Of a stretch of DNA of 64,000 bases, positions 16,834 to 26,304 are shown piece after piece (the first letter of the stretch is position 1; every line of letters begins with the position of its first letter). Made by a program: the position numbers and the translations under genes. The DNA is taken from positions 1 through 64,000 of the forward strand of contig JAKBTR010000082.1 of assembly GCA_021844275.1 (NCBI GenBank), in the 5' to 3' direction. The notes below the pieces were generated by a model. That model was not told the DNA's origin and made no database searches. It was given only the letters and a program-made list of their open reading frames with translations. This stretch comes from Nitrospirota bacterium (GTDB lineage: Bacteria; Nitrospirota_A; Leptospirillia; Leptospirillales; Leptospirillaceae).

Positions 16834-18983
16834 GAGCGAAAGTCCTGTTTGTCTGGCATATGCACCAGCCCTTTTACTTCGATCCGGTGATGAAGGAAAT
16901 GCCTTTGCCCTGGGTCCGCCTCCACGGGGTCCGCGGATATAATGATTTGCCTTATATGGTCGATCGTTTTCCGTTGGTGCGGACGACTGTCAACTTTGTC
17001 CCCTCTCTGATGGACCAGATGGAGATGTTGACTTCCGGGGATGTTCTCGATTCCTATCACCAACTGACTTTGAGAGAGGCCTCCGGACTCTCGCCCGAAG
17101 AAAAAGTCTTCTTGCTACGAAATTTTTTTTCGTGTCCTTTCGATTCGATGATCAAACCCTATCCCCGCTATGCCGCTCTTTGGGCACGCGTCTACGGACA
17201 GCCGGTCCACTCTCCGGATCAGTGGCAGAAAATGGCATCCGGCATGACAGCACAGGACTTTCTGGATCTGCAGGTGTGGTTCAATCTGACATGGTTCGGA
17301 TACGCGGCGCGAAAGAATTATCCGGAAGTCGATGAGTGGATCCGGAAAGGATCGCGCTTTTCGGAAGAAGAGAAAAAGGAGATCCTCGGCCTTCAGATCC
17401 GGATCGTTTCCAGTCTGGTCCCCCTATACCGTCGTCTTCACGATGAGGGGCGCATTGAAATTTCAACGAGTCCTTATTTCCATCCTATCCTCCCTCTCCT
17501 GATCTCTTCGCGATTCGCCCGTCGACCCCGTCCCGATCTTTCCCTTCCGGACGAATTTGCATGGCCCGAAGATGCCCGGGATCAGTTAAGACGTGCTCTG
17601 GATCGGCAGGAATCCCTGTGGGGAAAACCGGTGGCCGGCGTCTGGCCGTCGGAGGGATCCGTCTGTCCCGAACTGGTCGAAATGGCTTCGTCGATGGGAG
17701 TCGGATGGATGGCTTCCGACGAGGATGTGCTGAAAAATTCCCGTTCATCGGAAAAATGGCGGGATCTTTCTCCCTACCACACGTATGTGATCGAATCTCT
17801 CCCCAAAAGTCCCCGGCTGATTTTCCGGGACCGGGGCCTGTCCGACCGGATCGGGTTTCTCTATGCCCGATACAATGGAACGGAAGCGGCTCTCGATCTG
17901 ATCAGCAACATGGAGCGTGTCGAGCAAATTGCCAACAGAGGGGAACATCCTGCAGTGATCCCCATCATCCTCGACGGGGAAAATCCTTGGGAAAGCTATC
18001 CCGATGGAGGCTATCTTTTCCTGAATTCCCTTTTCGAAAGGCTCGAACATCACCCGCGCCTGCAGGCGGTGACGGTGACGGAGGCCGTTCAGGAAGTTCC
18101 CGCAAAGCCTCTGGCGGAGATCGGGTCCGGATCCTGGATCAATCATGATTTTAATATCTGGATAGGTCATCACGAAGACAACAAGGCATGGAACTATCTT
18201 GGAAAAACGCGACAGTTTCTGGAATTGGAGATCCGTTCGGGGCGGCATTCCGAAGAAACGATCGAAGCCGCCCTGCGTGAAATGTACGCAGCGGAAGGGA
18301 GCGACTGGTTCTGGTGGTTCGGAGAGGACTTTGAAACGGTTCAGTCGGCCGATTTCGACCGTCTTTTTCGTGTCCATCAACAGAATGTCTATCGTTTCCT
18401 GGGAAAAGACGTTCCTCTTTATCTGAATGAGCCGGTCCAGATGGGGGGACCGGACGTATCGGCCAATCAGCCGGTGGACTATGTCCAGCCGGTGGTTGAC
18501 GGGCTCGTGACCCATTACTACGAATGGACCGGGGCTGGCGTATTTGATGCCGTGCGGACCCAGGGGTCGATGTTTCTTGGAGATCCCCTGATCCAGAAAC
18601 TCTATTTCGGATTTGACAGCGAACGGTTCTATCTGCGCATCGACCTGGATCCGGGTCTTCTCGTCGCGGAAACGGAAGGGCATCTGGTGACTGTCCGTCT
18701 GCACAATCGCGAAGAGCTGGAGTGGCAGCTGCCTCTTCGAAGCGGCGCACTGGACGTTCCGGCGTCCGGACGGACGCCGGACACAAAGGTCTTGTGGGCG
18801 TGCAGGAAAGTTGGAGAACTCGCCCTGTACCTGAAGGATCTGGGCCTTTTGCCGGGAGAATGGTTTTATCTGACTGTAGAGCTGTCCAACGGTCAGTCGC
18901 TTCTCGATCAGTGCCCACGCGGAAGGGCCCTTCCCGTCCGGGTTCCGGACGAACGCTTTGCACAGTCTGTCTGGAGGGTATGA
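16830..18983 (+). CDS. GH57 family alpha-amylase-like glycoside hydrolase
   Basis: The 717-residue protein carries the GH57 (beta/alpha)7 fold: the opening VWHMHQPFYFDP, the nucleophile region VWPSEGSVCPE (E275), and the acid/base region LDGENPWESY near residue 381. The C-terminal 170 residues form a beta-rich module that may bind glucan. It should cleave or rearrange alpha-1,4-glucans in the cytoplasm; no signal peptide is present. The TTG at 16830 overlaps the glgC TGA and there is no better start. The exact specificity cannot be read from the sequence. Confidence 0.88.
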   Translation: MRAKVLFVWHMHQPFYFDPVMKEMPLPWVRLHGVRGYNDLPYMVDRFPLVRTTVNFVPSLMDQMEMLTSGDVLDSYHQLTLREASGLSPEEKVFLLRNFFSCPFDSMIKPYPRYAALWARVYGQPVHSPDQWQKMASGMTAQDFLDLQVWFNLTWFGYAARKNYPEVDEWIRKGSRFSEEEKKEILGLQIRIVSSLVPLYRRLHDEGRIEISTSPYFHPILPLLISSRFARRPRPDLSLPDEFAWPEDARDQLRRALDRQESLWGKPVAGVWPSEGSVCPELVEMASSMGVGWMASDEDVLKNSRSSEKWRDLSPYHTYVIESLPKSPRLIFRDRGLSDRIGFLYARYNGTEAALDLISNMERVEQIANRGEHPAVIPIILDGENPWESYPDGGYLFLNSLFERLEHHPRLQAVTVTEAVQEVPAKPLAEIGSGSWINHDFNIWIGHHEDNKAWNYLGKTRQFLELEIRSGRHSEETIEAALREMYAAEGSDWFWWFGEDFETVQSADFDRLFRVHQQNVYRFLGKDVPLYLNEPVQMGGPDVSANQPVDYVQPVVDGLVTHYYEWTGAGVFDAVRTQGSMFLGDPLIQKLYFGFDSERFYLRIDLDPGLLVAETEGHLVTVRLHNREELEWQLPLRSGALDVPASGRTPDTKVLWACRKVGELALYLKDLGLLPGEWFYLTVELSNGQSLLDQCPRGRALPVRVPDERFAQSVWRV

Positions 18984-18987
18984 TTGA

Positions 18988-21102
18988 ATGGGAGCATCTG
19001 GCGTCGACAGTCGAGCAACCCTGGTCATGGTTCTTCACCATCATCAGCCGGTCGGTAATTTTCCCGAAGTCTTCCGGGAGACTTACGACAGGTGCTACCG
19101 TCCGACGCTTGAGCTTCTGGATGATTTCCCCGGCATTCACGCATCGATCCATTTGACGGGACCGCTCCTTGTGTGGATGGAAGAGAACGCGCCGGATTAT
19201 ATTGACCGACTCGTCCGTCTTTCGGGCCGGGGACAAATCGAAGTGATCGGAGGGGGTTTTTACGAACCGATTCTCGCCATGCTTCCGACCCGCGATGCCC
19301 GGATGCAGGTCGAGCGGATGAACGGGTGGATGAAAGATCGACTGGGTTTGACGACACCGGGATTCTGGCTCGCGGAAAGGGTATGGCAAACCGATTTGCC
19401 TGCGCGTCTTGCGGGAACGGGACTGGGGTATGCGCCGCTTGATGATCATCATTTTCTTCTGGCGGGCATTCCGGCGGAAGATCTCCACGGATATTTCCGG
19501 GCCGGGTGGCTGGACCGTCATCTGGATTTGTTCCCGATATCCCGGGATCTCCGCTACCTCATTCCGTTCCAGCTTCCTGAAGCGCTGCTTGACTACATGG
19601 ACCGGAACGGGCGAGGAGGGCGCGTTCTGACATATGCCGACGATGCCGAAAAATTTGGCGTCTGGCCGGAAACCTATCATTGGGTCTGGGAGGAAGGCTA
19701 CCTTCGCTCCTTGTTCGAGCAGATGACCCGTCAGGCAAATTGGCTTCGGGTGGCTTCGATGGGCGAAATCGTGAAGGAAAGGAAGCCATCCGGCCGGGTG
19801 GTGCTTCCCAATGCATCCTATGAAGAAATGATGGAATGGGCTCTTCCGGCCAGAATGGGTCTTCATTTCAAGACTGTCCGTAAAGATCTGGAGCAGAGAG
19901 GAATCCTGTCTTCGGTTCAGCCCTTTTTGCGCGGGGGGATTTTCGAGAATTTTCTGGTGAAGTATCCGGATGTCGCAAGGTTGTACGGACGGATGCTTCT
20001 CGTCAGCGAAATGGTGAAAGGGGACGGACATCCCGAAGCCTTTGAAGCCTTGATGCGAGCCCAGGGGAACGACGTTTTCTGGCATGGTCTTTTTGGTGGC
20101 ATCTACCTGTCCAATCTGCGTCATGAAGCTTATTCGAACCTCTTGAAGGCGGAAGAGGTGCTGATCCGCAATGGACAGATCGTTCTGCCTCATGTCCTGA
20201 ACGGGGACTTCGATCAGGACGGCAATGATGAATATTTGGTACTCCGGGAGAACTACACCCTCTGGATAGCGCCCGGGAAGGGGGGATGCCTGACGGAAAT
20301 CGACGACAGGAGACATCTCTTCCATTTGACGAATACGATGACCCGCCAGTTCGAAACCTATCATGACCGGACCAGTCCGACGGAAGGGGCAGCCTCTTCC
20401 GGGGTCATTCCATCCATTCACGACATGCCGTCCGGAGCGCCCGACCCTTCAGAGATCCGATACGATCCGCGACCCAGGCGCGCCTTCGTCGACGCGGTCT
20501 ACCCCGCGGACGTGACGGGGAACGATCTGGATCAGGTCCTTCGCTGTCAGAAAGATCTGTCGGACACTCTTTTCCGGTGCAATTCCAGTTCCCCGGACAA
20601 CGTTCTTCTTGAGGCAGAAATCCGGCTCGAGGACGAAGAGTTGACCATTTCCAAGGAATACCGCCTTAATCCGGAATCGTTTTCCGTTCATTACCGGATC
20701 TCCGGAAATCTTCCTGGCGCGGAGAAATGGGCGGAAGGAAAAGTGTGGGCAACAGAGATTCCATTGACGATGCTTGCGGGGGAAGAGCATGGGCGCCGGC
20801 TGGTGCTTTTGGACCGCCCGGAGGAAGAGCTGCTCTGGCTGGAACCTTCGGACCGTGAATCTGTTACAGGTTTCGAAGGCTCCGATGACTGGTCCAAAAC
20901 CCGTTTTTCCATCGGAAGCTCTTGTCCGTTCCGATTGGTCCTTCGTCCTGTGTATTCGGTTTCCCTTTCGGAAAAGGGCATTGAGAAAGTTTATCAGGGT
21001 ACGATCTTTTTCCTTCTGCTCCCGCTTTTGGATCTTGCCCGGGAAGGATGGGTGGTCACGTTTTCGTTTGAACAGGAAGAGGAAAACAGGAGAATGCATT
21101 GA
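18988..21102 (+). CDS. GH57 4-alpha-glucanotransferase
   Basis: The 704-residue protein matches the thermococcal-type GH57 4-alpha-glucanotransferase. It has HHHQPVGNF at the start, the nucleophile in FWLAERVWQ (E130), and the acid/base in YADDAEKFG (D218/D219). The DUF1925 and DUF1926 C-terminal modules follow. It transfers maltooligosyl units between alpha-1,4-glucans. It starts 4 bases after the upstream GH57 gene behind a GGAGGG site, and its end overlaps the galT-like gene, placing it firmly in the glycogen/maltodextrin operon. Confidence 0.92.
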   Translation: MGASGVDSRATLVMVLHHHQPVGNFPEVFRETYDRCYRPTLELLDDFPGIHASIHLTGPLLVWMEENAPDYIDRLVRLSGRGQIEVIGGGFYEPILAMLPTRDARMQVERMNGWMKDRLGLTTPGFWLAERVWQTDLPARLAGTGLGYAPLDDHHFLLAGIPAEDLHGYFRAGWLDRHLDLFPISRDLRYLIPFQLPEALLDYMDRNGRGGRVLTYADDAEKFGVWPETYHWVWEEGYLRSLFEQMTRQANWLRVASMGEIVKERKPSGRVVLPNASYEEMMEWALPARMGLHFKTVRKDLEQRGILSSVQPFLRGGIFENFLVKYPDVARLYGRMLLVSEMVKGDGHPEAFEALMRAQGNDVFWHGLFGGIYLSNLRHEAYSNLLKAEEVLIRNGQIVLPHVLNGDFDQDGNDEYLVLRENYTLWIAPGKGGCLTEIDDRRHLFHLTNTMTRQFETYHDRTSPTEGAASSGVIPSIHDMPSGAPDPSEIRYDPRPRRAFVDAVYPADVTGNDLDQVLRCQKDLSDTLFRCNSSSPDNVLLEAEIRLEDEELTISKEYRLNPESFSVHYRISGNLPGAEKWAEGKVWATEIPLTMLAGEEHGRRLVLLDRPEEELLWLEPSDRESVTGFEGSDDWSKTRFSIGSSCPFRLVLRPVYSVSLSEKGIEKVYQGTIFFLLLPLLDLAREGWVVTFSFEQEEENRRMH

Positions 21103-22106
21103 TGCCGGAACTCAGGAAGGACCCTGTCATCGGGAGGTGGGTCATCATTGCGACAAGCCGTGGTTTGCGTCCGACCGACTTCTCTGTGGAGAAAATCGAA
21201 TACCATTATCAGACTTGTCCCCTTTGCCCCGGACAGGAAGAGAAAACGCCTCCGGAAGTCCTTTCCTACCGTTTGCCCGGTACTCTCCCCAACACGACAG
21301 GATGGAACCTGCGCGTCGTTCCGAACAAGTTTCCCGCGTTGCAGGTCGAAGGAAACCTGGATCGCGAAGGCATCGGGCTCTACGACAGGATGAACGGTAT
21401 CGGCGCGCATGAAGTCGTCATCGAAACTCCCGAACACCGCAAAATGATGGCCGAATTTTCAGAAAAGCAGATGGAAGATGTTTTGTGGGCCTATCGGGAT
21501 CGGATTCTGGATCTGAAAAAAGACAGTCGTTTCCGCTATATCATGATTTTCAAAAATTATGGAGAAGCAGCGGGCGCCTCTCTCGAACACAGCCATAGCC
21601 AACTGATCGCCCTGCCGATTGTTCCGACGGTGGTTGTCGAAGAGATCGTGGGAGCCAAAAGTCATTTCGAGGAAAAAGAGAGATGTATTTTTTGTGACAT
21701 CGTCCGGCAGGAGTTGGCCGACGGATCCCGGATCGTTTTTGAAAATCAGGAGTTTCTGGCGATTACGCCATTCGCGCCCAAATTTCCATTCGAAGTTTGG
21801 CTTCTTCCCAAAAAACATTCTGCGCGTTACGAGGAAGGACAGAAAGCCCAGTTCGAAGCTCTGGCCCGGATTTTTCTGGATGTTCTTCGACGGCTCAACA
21901 AGGCGCTCCAGAATCCTCCCTACAACTTTATTCTCCATACTTCTCCGCTTCAGGAAAAGGCGGATGACTACTACCACTGGCATTTTGAAATCATGCCGAC
22001 ACTGACGCGCGTGGCGGGATTCGAATGGGGGACGGGTTTCTATATCAATCCGACACCCCCCGAAGAGGCCGCCCGGTTTTTAAGGGAAATCGATCTGTCG
22101 GAGTGA
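21102..22106 (+). CDS. galT: Galactose-1-phosphate uridylyltransferase family protein
   Basis: The 334-residue HIT-superfamily protein has RKDPVIGRWVIIA at the N-terminus, zinc cysteines in CPLCPGQE, and the catalytic histidine region LEHSHSQLIALP, equivalent to HPH in classic GalT. A second half begins with CIFCDI. In a glycogen operon the physiological reaction may involve glucose-1-phosphate and ADP- or UDP-glucose rather than galactose. That is an inference. The ATG at 21102 overlaps the upstream TGA. Confidence 0.85.
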   Translation: MPELRKDPVIGRWVIIATSRGLRPTDFSVEKIEYHYQTCPLCPGQEEKTPPEVLSYRLPGTLPNTTGWNLRVVPNKFPALQVEGNLDREGIGLYDRMNGIGAHEVVIETPEHRKMMAEFSEKQMEDVLWAYRDRILDLKKDSRFRYIMIFKNYGEAAGASLEHSHSQLIALPIVPTVVVEEIVGAKSHFEEKERCIFCDIVRQELADGSRIVFENQEFLAITPFAPKFPFEVWLLPKKHSARYEEGQKAQFEALARIFLDVLRRLNKALQNPPYNFILHTSPLQEKADDYYHWHFEIMPTLTRVAGFEWGTGFYINPTPPEEAARFLREIDLSE

Positions 22107-22184
22107 GGATTCCGGCACGACAATCAGCAACAATGAAGAAGTAAGGGATATCCGTCCCGTTTTGCGGAAAGGAGTTCGAAGAAC

Positions 22185-23567
22185 ATGACTGAAACAAACA
22201 GTACGATGGAGAAGTTTCGGGAACATTATCGACTTGTTGCGGATTTTTCAGGAAACGAGTCCATCGTCACCGATTTGGAACGCTTTCGGTCCCGGTATCT
22301 GGAAAAGGCGATCCAGGATCTTCTGTTTTCGGAGGAAAGGTCCGTCCGGAAGGCATCGTTCGACCTGATACGATCGGCTTTCATGCAGTCCGGTGCCTGG
22401 TCGGAATCAATCGAACCCCTTTATCGGGCCATCGGGAGAGGGGAGGAACAGGGATTCACTGTTCCGGCGATCAATATCCGTGGGCTGACATACGAGACGG
22501 CCAGGGCCGTCTTTCGGGCGATTCGCTCGATCGATGCCGGGCCTGTGATCTTTGAACTGGCAAAATCCGAAATCGGATATACCGGACAGAGGCCGATGGA
22601 ATATGCCGGGCTGATCATGGCAGCGGCTTTTCAGGAAAAAGTTCAGGGGCCGGTTTTTATTCAGGGAGATCATTACCAGGTCAATGCGCCCCGTTTTCGC
22701 GAAGCCCCGGAGAAAGAAATCGAGGACCTGAAATATCTGATTCAGGAATCTCTGGACGCGGGGTACCGCAACATCGATATTGACGCTTCGACGCTGGTTC
22801 GTCTCGAACCGGAAGACCTTCGGGAGCAGCAGAGGGAAAACGGTCGGGTCACGGCACAGTTGACGCACTTTATCCGTCAGATTTCCATGGGGGCCGGGAG
22901 GGAAAAGGACCATCCCGTTTCCGTGGGCGGAGAAATCGGAGAGGTCGGCAAGGAGAACTCCACACCGGCCGAACTGGAAGCGTTCATGGAAGTCTTCCGG
23001 GAGCATCTCGCCCGTCTGGGACCGAAGGAAGACGGCATTTCCAAGATCAGCGTTCAGACCGGGACATCCCATGGGGGTGTGCCCCTGGCGGATGGTTCGA
23101 TCAAGAAAGTTGCCCTGGATTTTGCGGCTCTCGAAGCGTTGTCCCGCATGGCCCGGGACCGCTATCACATGGGAGGAGCCGTACAGCATGGAGCATCGAC
23201 CTTGCCGGAAGAGATGTTCGATCGATTTCCGGGTGTGGGAACACTGGAAATTCATTTGGCAACGGGGTTCCAGAACCTTGTGCTGGATCATCCGTTGTTT
23301 CCGAAGGAGCTTTACCAAAGAGCTGTCGGATATCTGAAGGATGCGCATAAAAAAGAGTGGAAGGAGAACGAGACGGAAGAACAATTTGTTTACAAGAACC
23401 GAAAGAGAATTTTTGGTCCGTTCAAGAAAGACCTTTCCCTTCTTCCCGAAGAGACAATCAAAGGCATCATGGCGACGATGGAAGAGCGCTTTACCCTGAT
23501 TTTTAAAAGACTGGGTCTTTCCGGTACGCGGTCTGTTGTCAACCGCCATTTTCCAGGAGGTGCATGA
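22185..23567 (+). CDS. Class II fructose-bisphosphate aldolase family protein
   Basis: The 460-residue zinc-dependent aldolase has an N-terminal helical extension of about 85 residues. A TIM-barrel follows with zinc and substrate motifs VFIQGDHYQVN, VGGEIGEVG, VQTGTSHGG and GAVQHGAST. It should interconvert fructose-1,6-bisphosphate (or a related ketose bisphosphate) with triose phosphates, linking the glucan operon to gluconeogenesis. A GGAG site precedes the ATG. Its stop overlaps the branching enzyme start. It is longer than Fba of Escherichia coli, as in the tagatose-bisphosphate aldolase-like branch. Confidence 0.85.
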   Translation: MTETNSTMEKFREHYRLVADFSGNESIVTDLERFRSRYLEKAIQDLLFSEERSVRKASFDLIRSAFMQSGAWSESIEPLYRAIGRGEEQGFTVPAINIRGLTYETARAVFRAIRSIDAGPVIFELAKSEIGYTGQRPMEYAGLIMAAAFQEKVQGPVFIQGDHYQVNAPRFREAPEKEIEDLKYLIQESLDAGYRNIDIDASTLVRLEPEDLREQQRENGRVTAQLTHFIRQISMGAGREKDHPVSVGGEIGEVGKENSTPAELEAFMEVFREHLARLGPKEDGISKISVQTGTSHGGVPLADGSIKKVALDFAALEALSRMARDRYHMGGAVQHGASTLPEEMFDRFPGVGTLEIHLATGFQNLVLDHPLFPKELYQRAVGYLKDAHKKEWKENETEEQFVYKNRKRIFGPFKKDLSLLPEETIKGIMATMEERFTLIFKRLGLSGTRSVVNRHFPGGA

Positions 23568-25147
23568 TGTCGTCCAATTCTCGCCTGATATGGGTGTTGC
23601 ACGCTCATCTCCCCTATGTGCGCCATCCGGAGCATCCCGTCTTTCTCGAGGAGAACTGGTTCTTCGAGGCCATGATCGAGACCTATCTGCCCTTGGTGAT
23701 GGTGATGGATCGTCTTTCAGCGGAAAGGGTGCCCTGGAAGTTGACGATGACCTTGTCGCCCCCTCTTCTGTCCATGATGACCGACGACATGCTGCTCGGA
23801 CGATTTTCGGAACGACTTCGGCTTTTGTGCGAACTGGCTGAAAAAGAAACAGAAAGGACACGAGGATCCCGGTGGGAAACGGTTGCGGGATTCTATCGGG
23901 AACGCCTGGAAAGCTTGCATCGCTACTGGGAGGAAAAACTGTTTCGCAATCTTCCGGGACGTTTCCGGACTCATATGCAGTCGGGAAATCTCGACGGCTT
24001 GACGTGCGGTGCGACACACGGCTTCCTTCCTCTTTTGTCGGTGGTACCGGAAACGGTCGAAGCGCAGGTTGCCGTTGGCGTCCAGACCTTTTCCCGTATC
24101 ATGGGACAGCCTCCGGAGGGGATATGGGTTCCGGAATGCGCCTATTTCGACGGGCTCGATGCCGTTCTCGCCAGGCACAAGATCTCTTTTTTCTTCATGG
24201 AATCACATGGACTGATGTATGCGGATCCCACTCCTCCGTCCGGTGTGTATGCTCCGATGCGGACCCCTGCCGGGCTTTTCGCCTTTGCGCGGGATCCGGA
24301 TTCCTCCAAACAGATATGGAGCCAGGAGGAAGGTTATCCGGGCGATTTCGACTACAGGGATTTTTACCGCGACATCGGGTATGACCTGCCCTACGACTAC
24401 ATACGTCCCTACCTTCATACCGACGGTCCACGGGGGATGACCGGATTCAAGTACCACCGGATTACCGGAAAAACAGAGGACAAGGCGCAGTACGAACCCG
24501 AAACGGCGAGGAGCCGGGCGTTCGCGCATGCCGGAGACTTCGTTCGAAGAAAAGAGTCTCAGGCCCGTCAGCTGTCTCCGTCCGGAGACTGGATTCCGTC
24601 GATCGTCTGTCCGTTTGATGCCGAGCTGTTCGGCCACTGGTGGTTCGAGGGCGTCGATTTTCTGGAAGGACTTTTTCGGGAAACGGCTCAGTCGTCTGTT
24701 GTGGAGTTCACCAACCCTTCGAGTCTTTTGAGAGAGAGTCATTGGGAGTCGGAAGGAAATCCCGAACCCTCCTCCTGGGGAGTCAACGGATATTATGAGG
24801 TGTGGCTCAACGGATCCAATGAGTGGATCTGGCCCCTGCTGACAGATGCGGGACGGGAAATGGTCCGGATCGCACGTCAGGAAAGGCATTCGGAAGGTCT
24901 CAGAAAAGATGTCCTGGACCAGATGGCCCGAGAACTGTTGCTGGCCCAGAGTTCGGACTGGCCGTTTCTCATGAAAACCGGGACGGCTGTTTCTTATGCG
25001 GTCCGGCGCGTGAAGGACCATCTTTTTCATTTCCGGGTTCTCCGGGAAATGGTGCTCAACAATTCACCAAAGCCCGAGGTGCTGGAGGAGATCCGGGGCA
25101 AGAGTCCCATTTTCCCGGATATTGATTTCCATGTTTTTATCAACTGA
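23564..25147 (+). CDS. GH57 1,4-alpha-glucan branching enzyme
   Basis: The 527-residue protein matches GH57 branching enzymes with the DUF1957 module: HAHLPYVRHPEHP at the start, nucleophile motif GIWVPECAYFDGLD (E192), acid/base CPFDAELFGHWWFEG near residue 350, and an all-helical C-terminus with SSDWPFLMKTG. It introduces alpha-1,6 branches into glycogen. An AGGAGGT site at 23554-23560 precedes two adjacent ATGs (23564, 23567). It is the last gene of the glycogen operon. Confidence 0.93.
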   Translation: MMSSNSRLIWVLHAHLPYVRHPEHPVFLEENWFFEAMIETYLPLVMVMDRLSAERVPWKLTMTLSPPLLSMMTDDMLLGRFSERLRLLCELAEKETERTRGSRWETVAGFYRERLESLHRYWEEKLFRNLPGRFRTHMQSGNLDGLTCGATHGFLPLLSVVPETVEAQVAVGVQTFSRIMGQPPEGIWVPECAYFDGLDAVLARHKISFFFMESHGLMYADPTPPSGVYAPMRTPAGLFAFARDPDSSKQIWSQEEGYPGDFDYRDFYRDIGYDLPYDYIRPYLHTDGPRGMTGFKYHRITGKTEDKAQYEPETARSRAFAHAGDFVRRKESQARQLSPSGDWIPSIVCPFDAELFGHWWFEGVDFLEGLFRETAQSSVVEFTNPSSLLRESHWESEGNPEPSSWGVNGYYEVWLNGSNEWIWPLLTDAGREMVRIARQERHSEGLRKDVLDQMARELLLAQSSDWPFLMKTGTAVSYAVRRVKDHLFHFRVLREMVLNNSPKPEVLEEIRGKSPIFPDIDFHVFIN

Positions 25148-25202
25148 TTTTAAATGACAATCAAGATGTCACGAACATATACTCTTGTCATGGAGGCGAG
25201 CC

Positions 25203-25986
25203 ATGGCGAGAAAAGCAACTTTTTCCCATGCACAGTTTGATCAGGCCAATCCGTTCCGGAACAGCGCCAAAAATTTGGAAGAGTTGCAGAGGGCGCTCTC
25301 CGTGCTCCTGATGACAGAAGGCCGCATGGAAGCCGGAAGGCGTCTTCCCTCCTGGCCATCAGGAAGCGGACTTTTTATGAGCACCGTTTTCTCGATCAGG
25401 ATCGGTCCTCCCGATCAACATGGGGTGGGCATCGGTATTGTCTCATGAGCCCGGAAGTCGGCGGATGTCAAGAGGAGTTTAATGGCTGGTTCCTGCCGAT
25501 GATGCAAGTGGCTTTCAATCCGTGGAACGGAAATGGGTGCCGAATGGGTTCGGCCTCGTATCAGGTCCTGATGAAGTTTGCTTGCCTTCCTCCTCATTCC
25601 TTCAAAGTCTCGAAGACCATTTTAAGCCTGTTTTCGAGACCGATGGCTTGCCCTTTCGGTCGGTCCGCCTCGCTTTCACTCACCGTTGCGAGAGAATCCT
25701 TCCTTATCCGGAAAATGACTTCGATGGTTGGTTCAGGCCGGTTGGCTGTATTCTCGCTCCCGGGTCAAGAGGGTTCAGGGGGTTCAGGCCGTTTGTAGGC
25801 CAAACCACAACGGCCTTGTTGGCACCCCGTTCGGTTCGAATGTGGCGTGTTGTCGTCTTGCCGGAGTCACGGTATTTCCGGAGAAAGCGTCCTTGTCTTG
25901 GTGCGGTGAATCGAATGGCAGTTCAATTCGTAAAAATTTTTGGTGGCAGTCATGTTATCGGTTTAAGTCATGACCGTCACGCATGA
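25203..25986 (+). pseudogene. IS630-like transposase relic
   Basis: A decayed transposase gene appears across three frames. It opens as MARKATFSHAQFDQANPF, then EELQRALSVLLMTEGRME. A shifted frame continues with TFYEHRFLDQDRSS, then TWGGHRYCLMSPE, which resembles the HTH/linker of IS630-type transposases. A third frame gives NDFDGWFRPVGCILAPGSRG, then FRPFVG, resembling the conserved D-E region and CWAP motif of that family. Several indels and stops prevent a full protein. It marks the left edge of an AT-richer efflux region. The family call is by eye and could be wrong. Confidence 0.55.
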
Positions 25987-26304
25987 AGTGAAGTTCTGGT
26001 TCTCGGAGTGGAGGCAATGATAGAACACGAAAGGCGAAACCTCTTTTCCTTCAAGCATGATTTTCAGATCAAACGAGGCCCCAAAACGAAATCGGATAGG
26101 TTTTTCTGAAACTCATTGAAGCGTTTTGCAAGAACTTCAGTGCATGTCATTTTTTTGACTATATTTGACGAAATTTTGTCTGTTGTGCGCTATGATACAT
26201 ATAAAAAAGTCTCATTTTATAGCTGGTATTTGGCTTGCGTATTATCTGGAGAAAGATTTTTTGATGACAGATGAAAGGCAAGCATTAAACACGGGGAGTC
26301 GGGT
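25987..26304 (+). promoter_or_regulatory. Control region of RND adaptor with sigma-54-like element
   Basis: No gene is seen apart from a 14-codon open frame at 26264-26308. A GG-N10-GC element (TGGTATTTGGCTTGCG at 26224-26239) fits the -24/-12 layout of sigma-54 promoters and would start transcription near 26250. A near-palindrome GACGAAATTTTGTC at 26167-26180 could be an upstream activator site. A TATAAA at 26200-26205 with a weak -35 is an alternative sigma-70 reading. Confidence 0.4.

Noticed and set aside
18151..20421. 756-codon open frame on the minus strand
   Set aside because: It lies opposite two GH57 genes with clear catalytic motifs; its translation is arginine- and proline-rich without any domain.
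22407..24017. 536-codon open frame on the minus strand
   Set aside because: It is antisense to the aldolase and branching enzyme genes and shows no family features.
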